Positions 23,070 to 33,539 of a DNA stretch of 64,000 nucleotides are shown one piece after another. A model generated the notes under the pieces. It was not told where the DNA came from. It did no database searches and saw only the letters and a list, made by a program, of their open reading frames with translations. Numbering within the stretch: the first letter of the stretch is position 1; the number at the start of each line of letters is the position of its first letter. This DNA is from Cryptomeria japonica. Taxonomy: Eukaryota > Streptophyta > Pinopsida > Cupressales > Cupressaceae. The position numbers and the translations under genes are program-made. The DNA lies in the NCBI RefSeq assembly GCF_030272615.1, contig NC_081415.1, positions 373,467,009 through 373,531,008 on the forward strand. Reading direction: 5' to 3'.

Positions 23070-24113
23070 TGTTAGGTCCCGGAGACAAATGAGAGGGGGG
23101 ATGAATCAGTTGTCAAATAAATTCAAACAAAATAATTTAATCTACTTATTGCTAGATACCGGTAAACCAGTCTTTTATACTGATGGACAGTTTTATCAGA
23201 TAATTGCAATACCGGCAAAGATTAATGCACAAAACAAAAAGACAAAGTCATCCACAACGCTTACCACCAATATTTGTACGTGGAAACCCTGTAAGGGGAA
23301 AAACCACGATGGGAAACCTTACCCATAATCAGATGATACTACTACAGATAGTAAGTGTATACAAATGGGGTCTGCACATGCAGAAAGGCCAAGCGCCTAG
23401 ACCTCACTTCTCAAACACAAAATAGGAGTCACATTGACTACAATTGGAAGCTTAAATCCAATAAGAATGTACTTCTCAAAATAGCATCTTCATATGTTGG
23501 ATTCAATACTGATGTAGTTCTGATATGCTTTCTCAAAAACCTTGCTTCACCTTCAAATGATGTCTGCGTGTATAGCTCTGCTTAATCTCACATATACCTT
23601 CTCAAAAAACTTCTTCGCATTCCACACCCAATCTTACAAAAAGGATCTTACATTTATATCATAACCTAGGACCAACTTTAGTAGGTCGGCTCTAAAGGAT
23701 ATTACAATAAAATCAATTTACAAATGAATTAATGCCCGATGCAATAATCGATTCAACATGTTGGCTTAATGCATTTACAACAATAATAAATCATCTCCAT
23801 AGCATGCCATGCTGATTTGGAAAAGATAAACCTATCTGTGTATAACCTGGACCTATTTGTCGGTAACAACAAATATGAATATACCAATAATCAAATCTCT
23901 AAGACAAAGTGTCCAAACGATGTCTTCGACATAACCAAGTGTTTTCCATGCCATTACAAGTGTCAGTGATCATTATATCTTGCTGGTGTACCAGATACCG
24001 GTGATTGTGCATGAGTCATTTGCTTGTCGGTGAATGTTGGTGATTCTCCAAAGTGCCAGAGTTGATAATTGTTAGTAGGTGTTGACATCAATGACAAAAC
24101 CATACCAAAATAC
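23070..24113 (-). repeat. 3' LTR of the Copia element
   Basis: Direct repeat of 27863-28892. On the + strand it begins tgttaggtccc and should end ataccaaca. The last ~6 bases are missing because the sequence passes from ccaaaatac straight into RNase H coding. Confidence 0.9.
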
Positions 24114-25300
24114 TTTGTTTCTCACTCAACCAAGAAACTAGTCTGGTTCCAAGAAAAAATGCTCCTTCGGTGGTGCTTTTTCTATCATCCATACCTCCTA
24201 CCTAATTTGCATCTGTGTATGCACATAATTCAAAGTTTTCATCTCTAGGATAACATAATTCAAGATTTGTTGTGCCTTCCAAGTACCGGAAAATCCTTTT
24301 TACTACTGATTCATGATTTTCTCGAGGATTACTCTGAAATCTTGAAACAATACATACTACATTCATGATATTAGGTCTTGTTTGTGTTAAATACAGTAAA
24401 CCTCCTATCATAGATTTGTATCTAGTTGGATTAATAGGTGTAGATTCATCCCTTTGTGATAATTTGTCATTTGTAGTCATAGGTGTGCTTACTGGTTTAG
24501 AGTTCTCCATCCCAAATTTCTTTAATAACTCCTTCAAGTACTTGGATTGACTCAAGAATATACCTTTATCAGTTTATGAAATCTGCAATCCTAAAAAGAA
24601 TTTTATTTCTCCAATCATAGACATTTCAAATTCTTGATGCATTTCAATAGAAAATTCTTTACATAATCCATCTTCTCCTCCAAAGATTATATCATCAACA
24701 AAACCTTCTATAACCAAGATGCCATCATTAGTCACTTTATAATATAAGTTGTTGTCAGCATTACCTTTATAAAAACCAATCTTCAAAAGATATTTATCCA
24801 ATCTTGCATACTAAGCTCTTGGAGCTTGTTTCAATCCATACAAAGCTTTCCTTAACCAGCAAACCATATCTTTGTTATCTGTCAAAGAAAATCAGTCAGG
24901 TTGTTCAATGCAAACTTCTTCTTCAAGATCTCCATTCAGAAATGCACATTTAATATCCATTTGATATACTTTGTAGTTCTTATGCAATAGCCAAAAATAA
25001 TCTAACTGCCTCAATTTTGGCTACCGGTGCAAATGTCTCATTATAATCAATTCCTTCTTTTTGAGAATATCCCTTACACACTAGTCTTGCTTTATTTTTG
25101 ATTACCTTACCATCTTCATTAAGTTTGTTTCTAAATACCCATTTGGTTCCAATTACATTTTTATCTTTAGGCCGGGGAACTAATGTCCAAGTGTTATTCT
25201 TCTCAATTTGTTGTAATTCTTCCTCCATAGCTTTAGTCCAATATTTATCTTCACATGCCTTGTTAACTGATGATGGTTCAATTTGAGAAATAATTCATAC
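24114..25300 (-). pseudogene. Copia reverse transcriptase and RNase H (truncated)
   Basis: From 25228: [20 protein letters not shown] and [19 protein letters not shown], the conserved Copia RT entry. After a frameshift near 24980: LRKALYGLKQ, then GFVDDIIFGG with the catalytic Asp pair (Phe instead of Tyr), MSMIGEIKFFLGLQIS, the connection (RYKSMIGGLLYLTQTRPNI) and the RNase H part (ELCAYTDAN, MDDRKSTTEGAFFLGTRLV, SWLSEKQSI). It breaks off inside RNase H where an LTR end is fused. Stops include TGG-to-TAG in P-R-A-W-Y-A-R-L-D (about 24811) and in A-N-W-V-G (about 24200), and CAA-to-TAA after GLQIS. The enzyme copies element RNA into DNA. Confidence 0.9.
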
Positions 25301-25563
25301 CTCTTCATTTTCCAATCTTCCTCTTCTCATAACTCCTTTATACTTATTTCCAATTATCTGATCTTTAGAATGATTCAGTCTTACATACGGGGGTGTCTTT
25401 GTTTGTTGTTGTTCCTCAGTTACTGTGGAATTTTTAGATGATATCGGTGTAGCGGGATCTTCATTCTATACTGGTGGATTCAGTGTAGGTTCATTTGTTA
25501 GAATTTTTGTTGCCAGTTCAAAGTCTATATAGCTTGAAGTTCCTCTGAATTGTTCATCAATCT

Positions 25564-26895
25564 TCACATTTGTACTCTCAACAATTTTCTGCAATCTTTT
25601 GTTATAACATCTATATGTCTTGCTCTTAGATGAATAACCAAGAAATATTCCTTCATCACTTCTAGGATCAAATTTGCCAATATACTCATCCCTTCTAATA
25701 TAGCATTTACTTCCAAAAATTCTAAATATTTAAGAGTAGGAGTAATACCAAACCATAGTTCATGAGGAGTCTTACTGGTTTCACCTTTGATGTGAGCTTT
25801 GTTGAATGTATAGACTGATGTACTTACTACCTCTCTCCAATATACATGTGGTAGATTTTCTTCTGATAACATACTTCTTGTAGCATCCAAGATAGTTCTA
25901 TTTTTCCTTTCAACCACTCCATTTTTTTGTGGTGTCTGAGGTGCTGATAGTTGTCTTCTGATTCCATTCACTTTACAAAATGCATTAAATTCCTTAGATG
26001 TAAATTCTCCTCCTTGATCTTATCTTAGACATTTAATTTTCTTACCGGTTTCATTTTCTACCAGTGCTTTGAACAGTTGTAACTTCCCAAGTGCTTCTGA
26101 TTTTTCTCTCAGAAAAGTAACCCAACACATTCTAGAATAGTCATCAATGATTAGCATGAAATATCTATCATCTTGTAAAAATTTTGTTCTAGTTGGACCA
26201 CATAAATCAGTGTGAATTAAGTCAAGAGCATTATTGAATTTTTCTGGAATACTTTTAAAGGTGGCTCTAACTTGTTTTCCAAATCTATATTCCTTACATA
26301 TTGTATTGTGAGGTTTGACAATTTTAGGTAAATCTCTAACTACCTTAGTAGTACTGATTTTTACCATGCAATCAAATTTTACATGACAGAGTCTCTTATG
26401 CCATAGCCAACTCTCATCAATATGTGCAATCAAGCATGTATTTTCATTGTTATTCAAATGAAAGATATTACCTCTAGTTTTATTACCGGTTGCAATTTCT
26501 AAACCAGTTCTATTCATGATTTTGCATTTTCCATTTTTGAATTGTAACTAAAATCCTTTCTCAACTAATTGACCAACACTTAAAAGATTATTCTTTAAAC
26601 CTTCAACATAGTAAACATTGTTAGTATTATGCTTTACATCAAGAGATATTGTACCTTTACCTTTGATCAGACAAGCTTTATCATCTCTAAATCTCACTAG
26701 ACCTCCATTATATTCTTGAAAGTTCAAGAATTTACCTTTATCTCCTATCATATGATGTGAACATCCCGAATCAATGATCCATTCATCCTTTACTTCAACT
26801 TTAGCTACCAAGGCCTTCTCTACCGGTTGGTCTTCTATTATAGCAACAAAAACCCATCCATTGTCTATCGGATCCTCATCAGAATCATCAGTCAC
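25564..26895 (-). pseudogene. Copia protease and integrase
   Basis: Protease: WIIDSGCSHHMIGDKGKF, with the D-S-G active site, and NNLLSVGQLVEKGF at its end. The integrase zinc site is LWHKRLCHVKFDC ... ICKEYRFGKQ, where the last Cys position is Tyr. Catalytic core: Asp in DLIHTDLCGPT, Asp in D-Q-G-G-E-F directly after a TAA (about 26022), and Glu in KNGVVERKNRT. So the D-D-E triad is present apart from the stop. The frame then shifts near 25620 in the poorly conserved C-terminal region. Protease frees the mature proteins and integrase inserts the cDNA. Confidence 0.9.
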
Positions 26896-26949
26896 TCCTT
26901 CATCAGCAAGATAACAAGATTAGTCTTTACTCTTCTTAAATCTGTATCT

Positions 26950-27806
26950 CTAATATTTAGGGTTAGGCTTGTATGTTCTTCTAGCTTCTTCTCTTAGTCT
27001 AGCATGTCTATCAGGGCATCTTGAAGCCATGTGACCAATCTTATTATAGTTAAAACATTTAAAGGGTGCTTTACCTTCATACTTACTTCCAACTGGACCT
27101 TTAGGCATTTTCTTTGCAAATAGTGCTTCAAGTTCTTCAAGTTCTTCATTTTCTTTCCTACGTTCTTCAAGTTCTCTTGCATAAAAGGCTTTCCAATCAG
27201 ATTTGTTAAATGATGATGCAGATGATGTTGATGCTTTAAAGGCTAAATCTCTCTTTATAGTAGCAATAGGACCAAATTCCTCAATTTCAAAGGCTAAAAG
27301 TTTTCCAATTAATGTATCTCTAGTTACTGATGTATTAGGCATTGTTCTTAACTCATTTATAGCAGTGACTTTCATTTTATATACTAGTGGAAATCCTCTT
27401 ATAACTTTTGAAACAACTTCATCTTCACTTAAGGTTCCTCCACAACATTTTCATACCTGACCCGGAGGCTTTCAAGCTTTGCAATTTTGACTATGGAAAC
27501 TCCTTCATTCAGTGTTTCCAAATGATCCCAAATAGCTTTAGTAGTGGACCTATCTGATAATCCCATGATTTGTTGATTGGTTAATGTGCTCAAAAGTGCT
27601 TCTCTTGTTTTGCAATCATTTTCTTCATCTTTCCCCAAGGTAGGTGGATTAGGATGACCATGAGTAGGAGCAGTATAGCCAATCTTTGTAACTTCCCAGA
27701 TGTCCTTTCCAATGCAATTTAAATGTGTCTCCATTCTGGTCTTCCATATGCCATAGTTGGTTCCATCAAGTTTAGGACTGTCCTTCCTGAAGTAGTTAGT
27801 AGACAT
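26950..27806 (-). pseudogene. Copia gag
   Basis: Begins MSTNYFRKDSPKLDGTNYG, the N-terminal Gag motif (L/F-x-G-x-N-Y-x-x-W) of plant Copia elements, just inside the primer site. A 1-base frameshift near 27430 separates the N part from EDEVVSKVIRGFP onward (frame of 27375-26950). The zinc knuckle near the C terminus reads CFNYNKIGHMASRC, a CCHC box with Tyr for the second Cys. The same CFNYNK start is found in ORF1 of the non-autonomous element. Role: shell protein that packages the RNA. Confidence 0.9.
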
Positions 27807-27848
27807 TGGATCTCCTCAAGTTGTTAAACTTCTGCAAAAGAGGACTAA

Positions 27849-27860
27849 GCTCTGATACCA
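27849..27860 (-). other. Primer-binding site of the Copia element
   Basis: Minus strand TGGTATCAGAGC, two bases inside the 5' LTR, complementary to initiator Met-tRNA. Identical to the site at 8033-8044. Confidence 0.95.
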
Positions 27861-27862
27861 AT

Positions 27863-28892
27863 TGTTAGGTCCCAGAGACAACTGAGAGAGGGGGGGTGAA
27901 TCAGTTGTCAAATAAATTCAAATAAAAAAATTTAATCTACTTATTCCTAGATACCCGTAAACCAGACTTTTATATTGGTGAGCAGTTTTATCAGATAATT
28001 GCAATACCAGTAAAGATTAATGCATGAAATAAAAAAGACAAAGTCATCCACAACGCTTACCACCAATATTTGTGAGTGGAAACCCTGTAAGGGGAAACAC
28101 CATGGTGGGAAACCTTACCCACAATTAGATGATACTACTACAGATAGTAAGTGTATACAAATGGGGTCTACACATGCAAAAATGCCAAGCGCCTAGAGCT
28201 CACTACTCAAACACAAAATAGGAGTCACACTGACTACAATTGGATGGTTAAATCCAATAAGAATGTACTGCTCAAAATAGCATCTTCATATGCTTGATTC
28301 AATACCGGTGTAGTTCTGATATGCTTTCTCAAAAACCTTGCTTCACCTTCAAATGATGTCTGTGTGTATAGCTCTCCTTAATCTCGCATATACCTTCTCA
28401 CAAAACTTCTTCGCATTCCACACACAATCTTACAAATAAGATCTTACATTTATATCATAACATAGGACCAATTTTAGTAGGTCAACTCTAAAGGATATTA
28501 TAATAAAATCAATTTACAAATGAATTAATGCCCAATGCAACAACCTATTCAACATGTCAGCTTAATGCATTTACAACAATAATAAATCATCTGCATAGCG
28601 TGCCATGCTGATCTGGAAAAGATAAAACTGTCGGTGTATAACCTGGACCTATTTGCCACTAACAACAAATATGAATATACCAATAATCAAATCTCCAAGA
28701 CAGTGTCCAAATGATGTCTTCGACATAACCAAGTGTTTTCCATGCCATTCCAAGTGTCGGTGTACCAGATACCAGTGACTATGCATGAGTCATTTGCTTG
28801 CCGGTGAATGTTGTTGATTCTCCAAAGTGCCAGAGTTGATAAGTGTTAGTACGTGTTGACATCAATGACAAAACCATACCAAAATACCAACA
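27863..28892 (-). repeat. 5' LTR of the Copia element
   Basis: 1030 bp with TG...CA ends (+ strand tgttaggtccc ... ataccaaca). Carries the block around 28160-28235 that is shared with the LTRs at 2351 and 8047. Confidence 0.93.
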
Positions 28893-28897
28893 TGGAG
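28893..28897. repeat. Target-site duplication of the Copia element, right copy (tggag)
   Basis: Perfect match to 23065-23069. Confidence 0.9.
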
Positions 28898-29407
28898 TTG
28901 TTTTCAGTTTTTAGAATATTTTCATAATCAAAATCTCTTTTACTTTCTGCATTAGGAGTAAGATTAGTGTAGAAAACCCCCCTCCGCAATCAAGTGCATA
29001 CATGCTTAGAAACTAAGGTTAAAGCCAAAAACATGAGTTCATCCATCTTCCTTAGTACATTTTCATTGAGATGATCTACTGTAAGTTATAGTGTCTTGAG
29101 TGTCATGAAGCTGAAAGTTATTAGACATTGAATAGGTTCACCCACCTTGGTCTCACAGAGCCAAAAGTGCAGGAGATCTCGGTCATTGTGATTGAATATC
29201 GTTCGTTGGCCAAATCCTTCCCCGAGTTTGTCGATGAGTTAATGGAAATTCCTCTATGACTCAGGGATTGTTGGTTTTGACCCCAATAGGTTCCCCAAAA
29301 TTGGTGGCATCTTACACTCCTTTTGATATTTCTTCGCACTCCTTATCTTCTTCATCTCTCTTTCTTCTAGTTTGTCATGATTATTTATGTAAGATCATAC
29401 TCCCGCT
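28898..29407 (+). other. Probable 3' internal noncoding part of a Ty3 element
   Basis: No coding signal. It leads into the polypurine tract and LTR at 29408/29423, so it should be the 3' end of the element owning that LTR. The rest of that element to the left is not recognisable. Confidence 0.4.
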
Positions 29408-29422
29408 AAAGTAGGGACTAAA
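29408..29422 (+). other. Polypurine tract before LTR A
   Basis: taaagtagggactaaa-type tract directly before the LTR start. The equivalent tract, inverted, precedes the LTR copies ending at 45399 and 46963 (tttagcccccacttta and tttagccctcacttta on the + strand). Confidence 0.65.
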
Positions 29423-29634
29423 TGCAACATCCTAAAATTGTACCCTTTTCAATTTTGACCGCATTTAGGGACCTTTCTTTAGTATTCTCATTATCATGCT
29501 TGATCAAGACCTATTTATGCCTCTACCATGCAATAAACATCATATTTTCATCTTGTACCTTACTGGGACCCCTTAACCCTGACCCTATTTGGGGTACAAC
29601 CAATGCGTGGCACCTTGGTCCTTACTAGGACCAT

Positions 29635-29639
29635 GGCAC
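29635..29639. repeat. Target-site duplication of the solo Copia-type LTR, left copy (ggcac)
   Basis: Matches 30830-30834. Confidence 0.85.
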
Positions 29640-30829
29640 TGTTACTACTTATTATAGTTGCCATTAGTTTTATATCCAAAGTCATTCTATATACTCTAGT
29701 TGGTTACTATTACCGAAACATTCAATCAATATGCACAAAATAGTCGGTTATAGAAGAAAGTAGTCACAGAGCCCAGTATTCACCGAGTTGTCTACCGAGT
29801 AACATTCCATGTCTACCGAGTAGAAACAATGATACACTGAGTTGATATACATCGAGTGAATCATGTTACCAGATTCATTGAATCTAGACACACATGGGAA
29901 AATGTGTTACAAGATCGAGGAACAAAGAACCGTTATCACATTGGAAATTGCACTTAAAGATTTTGTATGATTTTGAGGTCATCTATCCAATGAACTATTT
30001 TTTATGGTTATTCATTCAATAAATCATGTTTGTAAGATCGAAGCAATGAACCTGATCACCAACATAAGATATCTATTTACACAGCATGAATTGAGGATCA
30101 AAATATATGAAAAAAAAGAAGAGATGAATGTGCGTGAAGCAAGACACATGTGACAGATAATGAAGCACTGAGTGTTATGACTGTTACAGAGACACAAAGG
30201 TCACCGAGAAGGATTTTAGAGAACAGTCAAAGAACAGAGTAAACATAAGGGTTTACCAAGTTACTTTATGGGTTACCCAGGTATGCTATAAGCAAGGTAA
30301 TCTCATTTTGAGCACATAGAATTTGCTATAACATTCCATATGTAAAGTTGCAGATATTTGTAAAGATTTTATTGTAATATTTTGAAGTTGTAAGAGAAAC
30401 CTTTAACAAGGTAAAAGACTCTAACAAAGTCTATAAATTGTAAAGCCTTTAACCAGGTGCAACAGTTAGAATAAGTGTTGTAAAATCCTTTAGCAAGGTA
30501 GATCTAATGATCTTGATACTCCTAATAGGGTAAGCTATCAGAAATAGCTGAGCATGTAGCTCTAACCGAGCAACCTTTATTATTGTAGTAGTGAAGTTGT
30601 GGGTGCCATCCCCACCACATTTTTTCTCTCTAACCAAGAGTTTTCGCGTAACCAAAATATATTATGGAGTGAATCATGTATGATTGTTATTTATTTGTTT
30701 TAGCTTTATGTTATGTTATAGCAGTTTGTGGTTTATGCATAACAGTGAAGATATTGTTGATAAAAGGATTTGAAGTACTGATTCACCCCTCCCCTCTCAG
30801 TACATTAGCGTTCCATATTGAGCCTAATA
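29640..30829 (+). mobile_element. Solo Copia-type LTR inside LTR A
   Basis: 1190 bp, starting tgttactact and ending agcctaata, which equals the expected cctaaca with one C-to-T change. The flanks are an identical ggcac. Inside are accgagt words (29785-29830), degenerate taaccgag/taacaaggt words, gtgggtgccatccccacc and tgattcacccctcccctct just before the end, the same order as in other plant Copia LTRs here. A single LTR with a target duplication arises when the two LTRs of an element recombine. Confidence 0.85.
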
Positions 30830-30834
30830 GGCAC
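30830..30834. repeat. Target-site duplication of the solo Copia-type LTR, right copy (ggcac)
   Basis: Matches 29635-29639. The Ty3 LTR sequence resumes here with catgccatggtcctccc. Confidence 0.85.
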
Positions 30835-31237
30835 CATGCCATGGTCCTCCCTAATTAGGGCCTAATTTGAATCTTGGGCCCTATCCAAAATTTGAGCAGG
30901 AATTACTTCTCCATGTCGGCCTATGTCAAAAAATTAATATGTTTGATGGTAGGCAAGTATATAAGGAGGTACTCCCCTCTCATTTTGAGATACAATCATA
31001 AGGCAAGGAGAACTATAGACAAGAAAAAAAGCATTCAAGCATTGGATAATTCATCATCAAGAATTCCTAGAGGTCTTCAAGGTTGCATATTCCTTATATA
31101 TCCATTGTGGAGAAAATTTACATCATTCATTTGCAAGCATGTGTGTGTGTTAGGTTTTTTTCATGTCCATGCCATTTCATACAACATATGTAATTACATG
31201 CATGAATAAAAGCATTATCATCATTCATTGTAGATTT

Positions 31238-31242
31238 GAAGG
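31238..31242. repeat. Target-site duplication of the 13-kb element, left copy (gaagg)
   Basis: Identical to 44245-44249. Confidence 0.92.
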
Positions 31243-32712
31243 TGTAGATAGGAATTTGGGAAAACATCAAAGCAATATTAAACTAGCTCAATCACAAAAA
31301 CTAGATTGCAATGATAAAAAATCCTAATTACAATCAATAAAGGCATGAAGATGAAATACTACAATAAAAAGAAAACCAAAGCATGTATCTCCTTCATGTG
31401 GCTCCATTGTTCTTCTTTCACCTTCCAATTTGATGTTGTTCTCACCTACAAAGTGAATTTGCAAGTGGAAAGCAAGTTGTTGATGAAATTTGTAGCATAA
31501 GGTTACTCGAAAATGTGATTGATTGATTGACAAAGGAACTCATCCAATTTATAGACAAATTGGAGAGAGGACAAGATTAGCATGAAGAGATTTGAAAGGA
31601 AATTCAAATCAAGAATGGCAAAATTATGACAAGTGTATGACAATTGCTATGCAAGGTGTTATGACAAATTATTACAAATTATGACAAATTGCTATGCAAG
31701 ATGTATGACAAAAATTTGAAATAGAAATAGAAATTAGGAGAAATTAGAAAATTAGGTGAATTAATTAATAATTTTTCATTCATTAATTAATTCACAAAAA
31801 GAGGGGGAATTAATTAGCCAATTAACTAAATATTTAATTGTGACAAGAAGACTTAGGATAAATAAATAAACTATTTAACCTAGAGGGAAAATGACAAACA
31901 AGATTAAATGAATAAATCATAAAACCCTAGAAGATGAATTAGAAATGCAAGGATGACAATTAGGTCTTGACAAAAGATAATTGATGTAGGGTCGATTTGA
32001 TCATGATTCAGATTGACAAAGGACCAATGTTGATAAATGATTGAGATTGGTTTGACAAAAATCAATGACAAATTGACCAAGATTGACAAGGAGACCAATT
32101 GATAAGCGCCAATTGACGAGGAACAATGACTAATTGATCCAAATTGACATGATTGAAAAGGACAAAGATCGATAACGAATCAATGACAAATCGATCGCAA
32201 GATGACGAGATTGACGAGGACAAGGATCGATGACAAATCAATCGCAAAATGACAAGATTGACAAGGACAAGGATCGATGACAAATCGATCGCAAAATGAC
32301 AAGATTGACAAGAACAAGGATCGATGACAAATCGATCGCAAAATGACAAGATTGACAAGGACAAGGATCGATGACAAATCGATCACAAAATGACAATATT
32401 GACAAGAGGACAAAACCCTAATTCTATCATCGATTAGGATTGATGATGTCCAAAATGATGATAAATGAGCACACACCATGATGCGACAGGATAAGATCGA
32501 CCAAAATCATGATTGAAGATTGCTATCGATAAGACCTAATTCAAAAGCGATAAAATGAGGAATGCAAAAGAAGGACTCAATGCTCACAAATGATAAAGAC
32601 CAAGTGCGCAACATAGAAGAAATGTTAATGCGACGCAAGAACCCTAAAATAAGGCAATGCGCAAATGTTAAAGTATGACTCCGCAAGCATTGACCATTTT
32701 TAGATGTCTACA
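31243..32712 (-). repeat. 3' LTR of the 13-kb element
   Basis: + strand begins tgtagataggaatttggg and ends tagatgtctaca. Contains a 47-bp tandem repeat at about 32200-32410. ORFs seen here on the minus strand are products of that repeat and are not genes. Confidence 0.93.
32200..32410. repeat. 47-bp tandem repeat in the 3' LTR
   Basis: Unit containing aaggatcgatgacaaatcga and tgacaagattgacaagga; starts at 32222, 32269, 32316 and 32363, exactly 47 bp apart. The matching array in the other LTR is at about 43720-43935, so it was there before insertion. Confidence 0.9.
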
Positions 32713-32729
32713 TTTTGCCCCTCTTTGAG
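32713..32729 (-). other. Polypurine tract of the 13-kb element
   Basis: Minus strand ctcaaagaggggcaaaa directly before the 3' LTR. Nearly identical to the tract of the Tat-like element at 16966-16980. Confidence 0.85.
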
Positions 32730-33539
32730 ACAATGCAATTCTAAGCGTTGTTTCAAAGAACAATAATGAAAAATGCCCCAGACAATAACAATGACATATG
32801 CATGCCCCCTCGAGGAATTGGTCAGAAAAATCCAGAAAAGAGGCCAATTGATCGATAAGAATGACAGAAGGTGATATGTTCGAACGAAGCAAAAATCAGA
32901 AGTCAGATACACAAATGACAAGCAGTGGAAGGTGCAAAAGACCATGACCAGCATAAGATGGAGAGGATGCACGTCCATCTAGGTACTGACAAAGAGCTAT
33001 ATAGGAGACAAAGAGAATGAAAAGAGTTCATTTGCACTGGCCAAAGTGGAGGAGTTGTTGCTCTGGAAAGGGACCCTTGCATAGAGATGGTGAACATTCC
33101 AATGGCAGATCACCTTGGGGAATGTGTACGCACCTACAGACAACCGGATGACATGAGAGCAGTGATATGTAGCTCAAAAACCCATATGTCAAATTTCATG
33201 AATTTTGCTTGCTTGCGGGACATTGCGGGGCCCACAAAGGAAGGAAAAAGAGAGTTATGCGCCTATGTGGGCGCATTTTGCACCTATGTAAATAGGTTCT
33301 ATGCCTGTGAAAGGTACACAGGCATAGCTTGATACTGCACAGGTGCAAGACAGGGTACACAGACGCAGTTGTGCACTTAGGACCCGAATTTGACCAAAAA
33401 CAGTGCACGAATGATCCCGAAAAGAGGGATAAGGGTAGGATAGGTCAAAATAGATAAGAAAAACCCTGATTGGTACATGAAACAAGGAAATGTAGCCCTT
33501 AGGAGAAAACCCTAAAACTGATAAATTTGTGCCCCAATT

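Larger units (their letters stand above)
23070..28892 (-). mobile_element. Ty1/Copia LTR retrotransposon, decayed, with deleted 3' end of pol
   Basis: 5823 bp, minus orientation: 5' LTR at the right, primer site for initiator Met-tRNA, gag, protease, integrase, reverse transcriptase and RNase H in the Copia order (integrase before RT), 3' LTR at the left, and a perfect 5-bp target duplication. Frames: gag N-part in one frame; gag zinc knuckle through integrase in a second; RT N-part in a third; the rest back in the second. About 25 differences in the first ~340 LTR bases by eye, so insertion is not recent. The end of RNase H, the polypurine tract and the first LTR bases are deleted at 24113/24114. 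Confidence 0.92.

Noticed and set aside
32200..32410. Possible CRISPR array (47-bp period)
   Set aside because: Repeat units are contiguous without unique spacers, lie in an LTR and occur in a plant retroelement.
32062..32479. Minus-strand ORFs with repeated D-R-F-V-I-D and S-S-I-L-V-L-V-N words
   Set aside because: They come from the 47-bp tandem repeat in the LTR, whose period is not a multiple of three; the copy at 43438-44011 is the same artefact.
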